Part shown: positions 9,801-18,550 of the stretch, piece after piece
How the letters are laid out: each line of letters opens with the position of its first letter
Numbering within the stretch: position 1 is the first letter of the stretch
Source of the DNA: Auanema rhodensis
Lineage: Eukaryota; Nematoda; Chromadorea; Rhabditida; Rhabditidae
Reading direction: 5' to 3'
Assembly: GCA_964057225.1 (NCBI GenBank)
Contig: OZ059895.1
Coordinates: forward strand, 21,648,688-21,712,687
Length of the DNA: 64,000 nt
Position numbers and translations under genes: made by a program
The notes under the pieces: model-generated
Seen by the model: the letters and a program-made list of their open reading frames with translations, nothing else
Databases searched by the model: none
Told to the model about the DNA's origin: nothing

Positions 9801-12800
9801 AAGAATGATGGACAAAGCACTGGGAGATTTACTCAAAAGCAATGAAGTTTTTGTTTATATAGACGATATAATGATTGCAACAGATACTTTTGAAAGACAT
9901 TTTGAAGTTATGAAGAATGTTTTTGAAGCGCTGAAACAAGCAAATTTATCGTTGAAAGCGGTTAAATGTAAACTTTTACAAAACGAAGTGGATTATTTGG
10001 GCCACAAAGTAAACGGAGAAGGTATTCACGCCGATCCAAATAAAATTGAGGCAATTTTAAAGTATCCCTTACCAAATACAATTGCTGAATTAAGAACATT
10101 CTTGGGAATGGCGTCGTATTACAGAAAATTTGTGCTAAATTTTGCAGCAATTGCTAAACCAATGCACGAAATGACAAGTGAAAAAAGTAAATGGGAATGG
10201 ACCCGAGAGAGAAAAGATGCTTTTGAAATTCTAAAGAAAAAGCTTACTCAAGCTCCTGTACTAATACAGCCTGACTGGGAAGGTGCAAATAGCGGTAAAA
10301 ACCCATATATTATATACACTGATGCGTGTGCATCTGGTGTAGGAGCGGTGTTATGTCAAAAAGCAAAAGATAATTTTCTACACCCGATTGCCTTTGTTTC
10401 TAAAGGTTTGTCGAAAGCGGAAAAAAATTATCATGTAACAGACTTAGAAGCTCTGGCTATTGTATTTGCGCTAGAGAAATTTCAATATTACATTTATAAT
10501 ACTGAAAAAACAGTTGTGAAAACTGATCATCAACCATTGACATGTCTGTTCAAGAAGACAGCAAGTGGGAGAATGTTGAGGTGGAGCCTCATGGTACAGC
10601 GATACAGAATAACTATTGAATATGTCAAAGGAAAAGGAAATGTTATAGCGGACGCATTATCGCGAGGTGTTCCAGTTCAAGATAATTTTGATCTTGAAAG
10701 TGACTCAGATATAAAATATATTTGTTCGTTGCAAATGAGAGATAATATAGCTGAATTAATGATGAATGAAAATTACAAAAATATTATCAATCTCAGAACG
10801 GATGAAAAACTCACAGAGAGAATTTTTTTGCCAAAACTGGCACATAAACTATTTGTCGGTGATTTTCTAATTGCAAAAGAAAACTTGTATTATATCAACG
10901 AGAAGGGTGAGAAATTATTAGTCATTCCTTCGTCAAAAAGATATGATATATATAAAGAAGCTCATGAAGGATTATTTGGAGCTCATTTTGGACCGAAAAA
11001 AATTATACGTTCTCTGAAGAGACAATTTTTTTGGGAAGGCTTAGACTCAGATGTGAGAAAATGGCACAGTGAGTGTAAAAAGTGCTTTTTAGCAAACAAT
11101 AAAACAAAAAGTAAGCCATTATTACAGCCATATCGAACAGAAAAACCTTATGAGCTAGTCGGAATTGATGTCATGGATCTAGGTAGAACCACATCCAACA
11201 ATCGTTATGTAGTAGCCGTAATAGACCATTTTAGTAAATGGTTAGGTGCATACGCAGTACCAGATAAATCTGCAGCAACAATAGCTGATATAATAGTTAA
11301 AAAATGGATATGTGAAGGCGCCAAATGGCCTAAACAGTTCCTGTCTGATAAAGGAAGCGAATTTGTTAACAAAATAGTGGAAGAAATAAAAAAGATAACC
11401 AAGATCGAATGGATCACCACCATGGGATATAATCCTAGACAAAACGGTATAACAGAGAGAGTGAATTTAACAATTCAAAGAGCTCTGAAAAAGGCAGGAA
11501 ACAGTCCGTCTGAGTGGGACAAGTTACTTCCGTTTGTAACATATGCGTATAATACAACACCACACGAAGCAACTGGTGAATCCCCGTTTTTTATTTTACA
11601 TGGGTTCGAACCATATTTGGTATCTAATATTGTAGAACCAACTAAACCAAGTTTAGTAGAGTATGAATTAGATGAATATAAAGTTGATTTGTTGGAGGGA
11701 TTTAGACTATCACGAAATATAGCAATAGAACGGAACGATAAAGAGCGTGAAAAATTCAAAATGTATTACGATAAGAAAAATTGTAAAAACATACAAGAAT
11801 TCAAAGTAGGAGATAGAGTATATCTGAAAATGATAAACGAAAAAAGTAAACATGTCAATAAAAAATTGATAAATGATTTGAAGGGACCATATCGTATAAT
11901 AGAGTCTTATAAGACGTCGGCATTAATCACCGAAATTTCGGGAAAAGGCGAACCTTTGAAGATACAATACGATCTTCTGATAAGAATTCCATCTACGATA
12001 GATGATAAACCAGTTGAAACGGTTAGAAGACGCAGAGAAATCATAGTTAAAAGGATACACTACAAAAATATTGGAGAGAATAGTAGTTATAGTAATAAAA
12101 TTATTTTTTATAGAAACCTCACGATAAAACCCAAAGATGCTTGTCATCCACTGTATGAATGCGATGGTCTGATACAACTACCGGATGGAAAAAGACAAAT
12201 ATGCTCGTTCAAAACGGTTACTTATGGAGATCTGTTGAACAATAAATGTCCTACACCGTTGAAAGGAATTAGAGTTAGGAATACCTTCAGGTTAGCTCAA
12301 TTCCTACAAGTAATGAAGGATCCAAGGATTTGGATCAATGAGAAGTTGGCTCATATAAATCGTATGAACGTCCACCCTGATGTTGAGAGTATGGCTGATG
12401 CAATAATATTACAAAAACAAAATTGTTTGCACTCTAAGATCAACTTTTCGTTATTTGAGAATTTTCACATCACCTGCGAAAACCCAGTGGAATTCAACAT
12501 GTCAAGCGATGACATTTCTAAAGCGTTTTTGATTGCGTCTGAAAAATTAAATCGTTCTGCAAAACCTTCCGATAAAGATCTTTTGTTTGTTCCAAAAAGG
12601 ATGAATGCGGCAAAAGATTTCAATTTTCCTTTCGGAAATTGTATCACCTATGAAAATTTATCAAATGATGTTATTTCAAAATTGTTGACTTATTGTAACG
12701 TACGTTATGTACTAATTGTATTACCGCTGATCTCCGAAGAAAACGAAGCAGACAAACTGATTAAACAACTGGGAAGATTAGGTTGTGCCCTGAATGCACA

Positions 12801-13215
12801 AATAATATTGATAAGTCCTATTGCAAGATTTGATGACAACACATTCTTTGATAGCATGCGAACATGGCAAAAAGTACATGAATGTTTTGCCGCAGAATGC
12901 ACAACACGTAATGATAAGTTATGGATACAATATATAGGCTGTCGAGGGGATGACGTTGCTTTAGTAACGCACTATTGGTTTGCTGGTGGGCCACTGCCTT
13001 ATCAGAAAACATCTGATCGTATTTTGTACGAACATGTTAAGAGTTTTTTAACCATGCTACAGAAAAAACTACTATCGTTAGGAGTTTCGTCTATGTTAAA
13101 TAGAATGGAGAAACGAAAACAAACTCATATAATGAACAAAACCTTTGAAAAGAACACAAACAGAACTCTACACAAAACGTTCAAACCATATAGCCAATTC
13201 AAAAAACAGTACTGA
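6886..13215 (+). CDS. gag-pol: Gag-Pol polyprotein of a Ty3/gypsy retrotransposon, with long C-terminal extension
   Basis: One 2,109-residue frame, opened by the first ATG of the leader; an in-frame TAG lies 18 bases upstream. Residues 1-250 are a charged, probably helical N-terminal region. A capsid-like part follows (about 263-430, from LPDVPYF), then a CCHC knuckle (C489, C492, H497, C502). The aspartic protease has DTG at 571-573 and ILLG at 650-653. Reverse transcriptase (about 838-1040) has D928 and YIDD at 991-994. RNase H shows D1146, E1188, D1214 and D1256. Integrase has its HHCC zinc site (H1360, H1367, C1397, C1400), D1428, D1488 and E1524 (35 residues between the last two), and a GPY-type module (G1667-Y1669). 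Residues about 1700-2109 match nothing I recognise. Gag and Pol share one frame, so processing must set their ratio. The protein should build particles, reverse-transcribe the element RNA and integrate the DNA. No stop, frameshift or lost catalytic residue is seen. Confidence 0.97.
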   Translation: MSIENETFETEQLCEMDFENVFSEVILNSLVNQTFKALEPYNEMIYKEFLEKIRNATEKKRTEQRILKTRNLVKSNLKSEIRKGKTWEFVHSMLLVMNNEGLKKPSDLSDVLKISKKRAEIIKDITDNFQLNENNIVQELLVIHETVKTLCDTFDCNLKELQQRISNSWQFQKSSLNQEDTETAMAEMILDERTRGNSVESAELKTKIKERTVRTHSKEIVEMEPNQQDQHYPYNFRGTSPLHYAGLNAQNDALLEMIRAQMLPDVPYFSNDSLEKWNQFIESFNLKYPKGTLTASSRKMLFVDKLKGEARDRYDELPETIRESSLEVIIEELHKQRVCVKRTSRLDAISSLKTLQYNSNKTLIVFCKKLEETSRKAYPEFPTRKLSFLRAQMLYEALRDCSCAIHLLETIEKSEEDLVYEKVKEIALRCERNKRVYDEQREKGRNSNRILPKLRYEKNHIDTNNYYTNDRNRYVGGIREPPSRREIICYICNKKGHSAAQCFERKKPSNNYPKRIENVEKHNEPGMRNQAEVWNKIIQTCNSITNSELIGEQSLLSMIICEKSKKRVLIDTGSQISVMSSQALVNLMSDGVDLDRSVTQIPWKGDKYIANASGTKMNFVGAISCKVTCLESKKTSNVSFLVQKSREESILLGTNALENLGIILKFYTKEAVALQRVFIPANKSRTLKISCDEQKDSLLVSHRHDVLTGICKVDNNNSTTVIVANMTCQPTTIKKGEIVGEWESENWTEKLTALNDELKTESIDVLEMRMLDQYAKPTDPVGRAEKVIAVLEEKSGVTFDPKVKDLLENYSAIFALVDADLQQTNIVTMNIDTGDASPIRQKVRPVPFGIKNEFRGIIKDLLQRGIIEPSQSAWASPVVLVEKKDKSIRLCIDYRELNKVLKLDAYPIPTIDIILRSMNGKKIFSTFDLSSGFWQIKLSEEDKEKTSFVTSEGSFQFVVCPFGLATSPPTFQRMMDKALGDLLKSNEVFVYIDDIMIATDTFERHFEVMKNVFEALKQANLSLKAVKCKLLQNEVDYLGHKVNGEGIHADPNKIEAILKYPLPNTIAELRTFLGMASYYRKFVLNFAAIAKPMHEMTSEKSKWEWTRERKDAFEILKKKLTQAPVLIQPDWEGANSGKNPYIIYTDACASGVGAVLCQKAKDNFLHPIAFVSKGLSKAEKNYHVTDLEALAIVFALEKFQYYIYNTEKTVVKTDHQPLTCLFKKTASGRMLRWSLMVQRYRITIEYVKGKGNVIADALSRGVPVQDNFDLESDSDIKYICSLQMRDNIAELMMNENYKNIINLRTDEKLTERIFLPKLAHKLFVGDFLIAKENLYYINEKGEKLLVIPSSKRYDIYKEAHEGLFGAHFGPKKIIRSLKRQFFWEGLDSDVRKWHSECKKCFLANNKTKSKPLLQPYRTEKPYELVGIDVMDLGRTTSNNRYVVAVIDHFSKWLGAYAVPDKSAATIADIIVKKWICEGAKWPKQFLSDKGSEFVNKIVEEIKKITKIEWITTMGYNPRQNGITERVNLTIQRALKKAGNSPSEWDKLLPFVTYAYNTTPHEATGESPFFILHGFEPYLVSNIVEPTKPSLVEYELDEYKVDLLEGFRLSRNIAIERNDKEREKFKMYYDKKNCKNIQEFKVGDRVYLKMINEKSKHVNKKLINDLKGPYRIIESYKTSALITEISGKGEPLKIQYDLLIRIPSTIDDKPVETVRRRREIIVKRIHYKNIGENSSYSNKIIFYRNLTIKPKDACHPLYECDGLIQLPDGKRQICSFKTVTYGDLLNNKCPTPLKGIRVRNTFRLAQFLQVMKDPRIWINEKLAHINRMNVHPDVESMADAIILQKQNCLHSKINFSLFENFHITCENPVEFNMSSDDISKAFLIASEKLNRSAKPSDKDLLFVPKRMNAAKDFNFPFGNCITYENLSNDVISKLLTYCNVRYVLIVLPLISEENEADKLIKQLGRLGCALNAQIILISPIARFDDNTFFDSMRTWQKVHECFAAECTTRNDKLWIQYIGCRGDDVALVTHYWFAGGPLPYQKTSDRILYEHVKSFLTMLQKKLLSLGVSSMLNRMEKRKQTHIMNKTFEKNTNRTLHKTFKPYSQFKKQY

Positions 13216-13345
13216 ATTGTCTTCTTAAGAGAAAAGCGATGTTCTATCATGAGTTATATACATATATGTGTTTTTTTGTGTTTTTTATTTTTTTGAATAA
13301 ATAATTGTTGAACATCTCGGGACGCGAAGTTTCGAAGGGAGGGGA
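13216..13345 (+). other. retrotransposon 3' untranslated region
   Basis: A 130-bp stretch from the Gag-Pol stop to the 3' LTR, with no frame and no envelope remnant. It is rich in T runs, includes an AATAAA at 13296-13301 that could act as an early polyadenylation signal, and ends in the polypurine tract. Confidence 0.85.
13334..13345 (+). promoter_or_regulatory. polypurine tract
   Basis: GAAGGGAGGGGA, 12 purines in a row, lies directly against the TG of the 3' LTR. In LTR elements this RNase H-resistant tract primes plus-strand DNA synthesis, and its end defines the 5' end of U3. It follows pyrimidines (TTC), giving a clear left edge. Confidence 0.93.
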
Positions 13346-13695
13346 TGTTAAGAAATGAGAATATTGTTAAATAGATTGATTATAGAATATTATGAATGAT
13401 ATTTATAACAACAAAATATCATTGAAAATAACATTTAGAAACGATTGGATTCAATTACGATGAAAGAAAAAGAAGATAAAATTGGTCTTCAAAAGAATGC
13501 TCCCTTGACAACGAAACTACCGTAATCATCTTTTGCAACCAAATTCATAATTTTGGCCTAAAAATTGTATTGTTGTTTTTTCGAAATAAAAAAAAGGAGT
13601 TTGGGATTCTGTTTTCATTTTTTGTTTGATTATTTCTATTTTTTTTATAATAAATCGTTTGCTTATTTGATCTTTTTGTTTCCTCTAATATAACT
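13346..13695 (+). repeat. 3' long terminal repeat
   Basis: A 350-bp copy of the 5' LTR, with no difference found on side-by-side reading. It directly follows the polypurine tract GAAGGGAGGGGA and ends at ATATAACT, where the satellite resumes with ACTTCTTGC. In this position it should supply 3' end formation through its AATAAA at 13649-13654. LTR identity means essentially no substitutions since integration. Confidence 0.96.
13649..13654 (+). terminator. polyadenylation signal in the 3' LTR
   Basis: AATAAA lies 41 bases before the end of the 3' LTR and is preceded by a run of eight T. The same hexamer sits at 6334-6339 in the 5' LTR. Its location near the end of the LTR, followed by T-rich sequence, suits 3' end formation of the genomic RNA, but the hexamer is easy to meet by chance here. 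Confidence 0.55.
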
Positions 13696-13699
13696 ACTT
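13696..13699. repeat. target-site duplication, right copy (ACTT)
   Basis: The second copy of ACTT, after which the satellite continues with CTTGCTAAATT in the correct phase. It pairs with 6027-6030. A 4-bp duplication is known for Drosophila gypsy relatives and 5 bp for Ty3, so either reading is reasonable for this family. Confidence 0.9.
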
Positions 13700-15391
13700 C
13701 TTGCTAAATTATTTTGAAATTTTTCGAAAAAATTTTTGTCAAAATGTTTTTGGAAGCAATGTTGAGTGTACATGGAAACTCAACATACACTAATGCATCA
13801 TTTTTCAAACGATCATAACTAATTTTTGTATTGAGCGTTTCTCAATGTAGTATAGTGCATTCGATGCGGATTTTTAAGCTGCGTCGATCTGTGTTATCAG
13901 ATTTGCGCTAGCTTAAAAATGCACCGAGATATCAACTGATATATGTTCACACTTATATCCTCGATTTTCACCCTGAAGAAATTATTTTTTCGTTGAATAA
14001 CATTGTCCATCGTCTTTGCCTTGAAAAAAGGAATCTAAAAACATCTACTTCTTGCTAAATTATTTTGAAATTTTTCGAAAAAACTTTTGTCAAAATGTTT
14101 TTGGAAGCAATGTTGAGTGTACATGGAAACTCAACATACACTAATGCATCATTTTTCAAACGATCATAACTAATTTTTGTATTAAGCGTTTCTCAATGTA
14201 GTATAGTGCATTCGATGCGGATTTTTAAGCTGCGTCGATCTGTGTTATCAGATTTGCGCTAGCTTAAAAATGCACCGAGATATCAACTGATGTATGTTCA
14301 CACGTATATCCTGGATTTTCACCCTGAAGAAATTATTTTTTCGTTGAATAACATTGTCCATCGTCTTTGCCTTGAAAAAAGGAATCTAAAAACATCTACT
14401 TCTCGCTAAATTATTTTGAAATTTTTCGAAAAAATTTTTGTCAAAATGTTTTTGGAAGCAATGTTGAGTGTACATGGAAACTCAACATACACTAATGCAT
14501 CATTTTTCAAACGATCATAACTAATTTTTGTATTAAGCGTTTCTCAATGTAGTATAGTGCATTCGATGCGGATTTTTAAGCTGCGTCGATCTGTGTTATC
14601 AGATTTGCTCTAGCTTAAAAATGCACCGAGATATCAACTGATATATGTTCACACTTATATCCTCGATTTTCACCCTGAAGAAATTATTTTTTCGTTGAAT
14701 AACATTGTCCATCGTCTTTGCCTTGAAAAAAGGAATCTAAAAACATCTACTTCTTGCTAAATTATTTTGAAATTTTTCGAAAAAATTTTTGTCAAAATGT
14801 TTTTGGAAGCAATGTTGAGTGTACATGGAAACTCAACATACACTAATGCATCATTTTTCAAACGATCATAACTAATTTTTGTATTGAGCGTTTCTCAATG
14901 TAGTATAGTGCATTCGATGCGGATTTTTAAGCTGCGTCGATCTGTGTTATCAGATTTGCGCTAGCTTAAAAATGCACCGAGATATCAACTGATATATGTT
15001 CACACTTATATCCTCGATTTTCACCCTGAAGAAATTATTTTTTCGTTGAATAACATTGTCCATCGTCTTTGCCTTGAAAAAAGGAATCTAAAAACATCTA
15101 CTTCTTGCTAAATTATTTTGAAATTTTTCGAAAAAATTTTTGTCAAAATGTTTTTGGAAGCAATATTGAGTGTACATGGAAACTCAACATACACTAATGC
15201 ATCATTTTTCAAACGATCATAACTAATTTTTGTATTGAGCGTTTCTCAATGTAGTATAGTGCATTCGATGCGGATTTTTAAGCTGCGTCGATCTGTGTTA
15301 TCAGATTTGCGCTAGCTTAAAAATGCACCGAGATATCAACTGATATATGTTCACACTTATATCCTCGATTTTCACCCTGAAGAAATTATTT

Positions 15392-18300
15392 TTTCGTTGA
15401 ATAACATTGTCCATCGTCTTTGCCTTGAAAAAAGGAATCTAAAAACATCTACTTCTTGCTGAATTATTTTGAAATTTTTCGAAAAAATTTTTGTCAAAAT
15501 GTTTTTGGAAGCAATGTTGAGTGTACATGGAAACTCAACATACACTAATGCATCATTTTTCAAACGATCATAACTAATTTTTGTATTGAGCGTTTCTCGA
15601 TGTAGTATAGTGCATCCGATGCGGATTTTTAAGCTGCGTCGATCTGTGTTATCAGATTTGCGCTAGCTTAAAAATGCACCGAGATATCAACTGATATAAG
15701 TTCACACTTAGATCCTCGATTTTCACCCTGAAGAATTAATTTTTTCGTTGAATAACAATGTCCATCGTCTTTGCTTTGAAAAAAGAAATCTAAAAACATC
15801 TACTTCTTGCTAAATTATTTTGAAATTTTTCGAAAAAACTTTTGTCAAAATGTTTTTGGAAGCAATGTTGAGTGTACATGGAAACTCAACATACACTAAT
15901 GCATCATTTTTCAAACGATCATAACTAATTTTTGTATTGAGCGTTTCTCGATGTAGTATAGTGCATCCGATGCGGATTTTTAAGCTGCGTCGATCTGTGT
16001 TATCAGATTTGCTCTAGCTTAAAAATGCACCGAGATATCAACTGATATATGTTCACACTTATATCCTCGATTTTCACCCTGAAGAAATTATTTTTTCGTT
16101 GAATAACATTGTCCATCGTCTTTGCCTTGAAAAAAGGAATCTAAAAACATCTACTTCTTGCTAAATTATTTTGAAATTTTTCGAAAAAATTTTTGTCAAA
16201 ATGTTTTTGGAAGCAATGTTGAGTGTACATGGAAACTCAACATACACTAATGCATCATTTTTCAAACGATCATAACTAATTTTTGTATTGAGCGTTTCTC
16301 AATGTAGTATAGTGCATTCGATGCGGATTTTTAAGCTGCGTCGATCTGTGTTATCAGATTTGCGCTAGCTTAAAAATGCACCGAGATATCAACTGATATA
16401 TGTTCACACTTATATCCTCGATTTTCACCCTGAAGAAATTATTTTTTCGTTGAATAACATTGTCAATGGTCTTTGCCTTGAAAAAAGGAATCTAAAAACA
16501 TCTACTTCTTGCTAAATTATTTTGAAATTTTTCGAAAAAATTTTCGTCAAAATGTTTTTGGAAGCAATGTTGAGTGTACATGGAAACTCAACATACACTA
16601 ATGCATCATTTTTCAAACGATCATAACTAATTTTTGTATTGAGCGTTTCTCAATGTAGTATAGTAAATTCGATGCGGATTTTTAAGCTGCGTCGATCTGT
16701 GTTATCAGATTTGCGCTAGCTTAAAAATGCACCGAGATATCAACTGATATAAGTTCACACTTAGATCCTCGATTTTCACCCTGAAGAATTAATTTTTTCG
16801 TTGAATAACAATGTCCATCGTCTTTGCCTTGAAAAAAGAAATCTAAAAACATCTACTTCTTGCTAAATTATTTTGAAATTTTTCGAAAAAATTTTTGTCA
16901 AAATGTTTTTGGAAGCAATGTTGAGTGTACATGGAAACTCAACATACACTAATGCATCATTTTTCAAACGATCATAACTAATTTTTGTATTGAGCGTTTC
17001 TCAATGTAGTATAGTGCATTCGATGCGGATTTTTAAGCTGCGTCGATCTGTGTTATCAGATTTGCGCTAGCTTAAAAATGCACCGAGATATCAACTGATA
17101 TATGTTCACACTTATATCCTCGATTTTCACCCTGAAGAAATTATTTTTTCGTTGAATAACATTGTCCATCGTCTTTGCCTTGAAAAAAGGAATCTAAAAA
17201 CATCTACTTCTTGCTAAATTATTTTGAAATTTTTCGAAAAAATTTTTGTCAAAATGTTTTTGGAAGCAATATTGAGTGTACATGGAAACTCAACATACAC
17301 TAATGCATCATTTTTCAAACGATCATAACTAATTTTTGTATTGAGCGTTTCTCAATGTAGTATAGTGCATTCGATGCGGATTTTTAAGCTGCGTCGATCT
17401 GTGTTATCAGATTTGCGCTAGCTTAAAAATGCACCGAGATATCAACTGATATATGTTCACACTTATATCCTCGATTTTCACCCTGAAGAAATTATTTTTT
17501 CGTTGAATAACATTGTCCATCGTCTTTGCCTTGAAAAAAGGAATCTAAAAACATCTACTTCTTGCTAAATTATTTTGAAATTTTTCGAAAAAATTTTTGT
17601 CAAAATGTTTTTGGAAGCAATGTTGAGTGTACATGGAAACTCAACATACACTAATGCATCATTTTTCAAACGATCATAACTAATTTTTGTATTGAGCGTT
17701 TCTCAAAGTAGTATAGTAAATTCGATGCGGATTTTTAAGCTGCGTCGATCTGTGTTATCAGATTTGCGCTAGCTTAAAAATGCACCGAGATATCAACTGA
17801 TATAAGTTCACACTTAGATCCTCGATTTTCACCCTGAAGAATTAATTTTTTCGTTGAATAACAATGTCCATCGTCTTTGCCTTGAAAAAAGAAATCTAAA
17901 AACATCTACTTCTTGCTAAATTATTTTGAAATTTTTCGAAAAAATTTTTGTCAAAATGTTTTTGGAAGCAATGTTGAGTGTACATGGAAACTCAACATAC
18001 ACTAATGCATCATTTTTCAAACGATCATAACTAATTTTTGTATTGAGCGTTTCTCAATGTAGTATAGTGCATTCGATGCGGATTTTTAAGCTGCGTCGAT
18101 CTGTGTTATCAGATTTGCGCTAGCTTAAAAATGCACCGAGATATCAACTGATATATGTTCACACTTATATCCTCGATTTTCACCCTGAAGAAATTATTTT
18201 TTCGTTGAATAACATTGTCCATCGTCTTTGCCTTGAAAAAAGGAATCTAAAAACATCTACTTCTTGCTAAATTATTTTGAAATTTTTCGAAAAAATTTTT

Positions 18301-18550
18301 GTCAAAATGTTTTTGGAAGCAATGTTGAGTGTACATGGAAACTCAACATACACTAATGCATCATTTTTCAAACGATCATAACTAATTTTTGTATTAAGCG
18401 TTTCTCAATGTAGTATAGTGCATTCGATGCGGATTTTTAAGCTGCGTCGATCTGTGTTATCAGATTTGCGCTAGCTTAAAAATGCACCGAGATATCAACT
18501 GATATAAGTTCACACTTAGATCCTCGATTTTCACCCTGAAGAATTAATTT
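15392..18550. repeat. higher-order repeat zone with a mainly 3-monomer period
   Basis: The linked TATAAGTTC/CTTAGATCC haplotype returns in the monomers starting 15392, 16445, 17498 and 18200, that is after 3, 3 and 2 units. The rare variant CAATATTGAG appears in the monomers starting 15041 and 17147, exactly 2,106 bp or 6 units apart. TAGTAAATTCG, which replaces the usual TAGTGCATTCG, occurs in the units at 16445 and 17498. Confidence 0.7.

Larger units (their letters stand above)
6031..13695 (+). mobile_element. Ty3/gypsy-type LTR retrotransposon, complete and apparently intact
   Basis: The element is 7,665 bp: two direct 350-bp LTRs, a primer-binding site at 6381, an internal region with one Gag-Pol frame, and a polypurine tract abutting the 3' LTR. 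The domain order (protease, reverse transcriptase, RNase H, integrase) assigns it to Ty3/gypsy (Metaviridae) rather than Ty1/copia, where integrase precedes reverse transcriptase. It lies within one satellite monomer. Removing 7,665 bp plus a 4-bp duplication restores the 351-bp phase exactly (5968 to 13988). LTRs identical by eye and an open frame of 2,109 codons indicate a very recent insertion. No separate envelope frame exists, but the polyprotein has an unusual C-terminal extension. With a 5-bp duplication (TACTT) the element would be 7,664 bp; the sequence cannot distinguish the two. Confidence 0.97.

Noticed and set aside
8883-13012. Several 60-94 codon frames overlapping Gag-Pol, including antisense ones
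   Set aside because: They lie in other frames of a well-supported polyprotein, show no known motif, and have no independent signals.
11989-13212. SGNH/GDSL esterase domain in the C-terminal extension
   Set aside because: The strand-helix pattern is compatible, but the GDS, GxND and DxxH signature blocks are not visible, so it is kept only as a hypothesis.
12000-13215. Envelope gene fused to Pol
   Set aside because: The extension has no signal peptide, no clear membrane-spanning segment, no furin-like site with fusion peptide and few sequons in context, so an envelope role is unsupported.
15372-15563. 63-codon reading frame in the satellite
   Set aside because: It spans a monomer junction, exists because of point variants in one unit, and has no counterpart in the other near-identical units.
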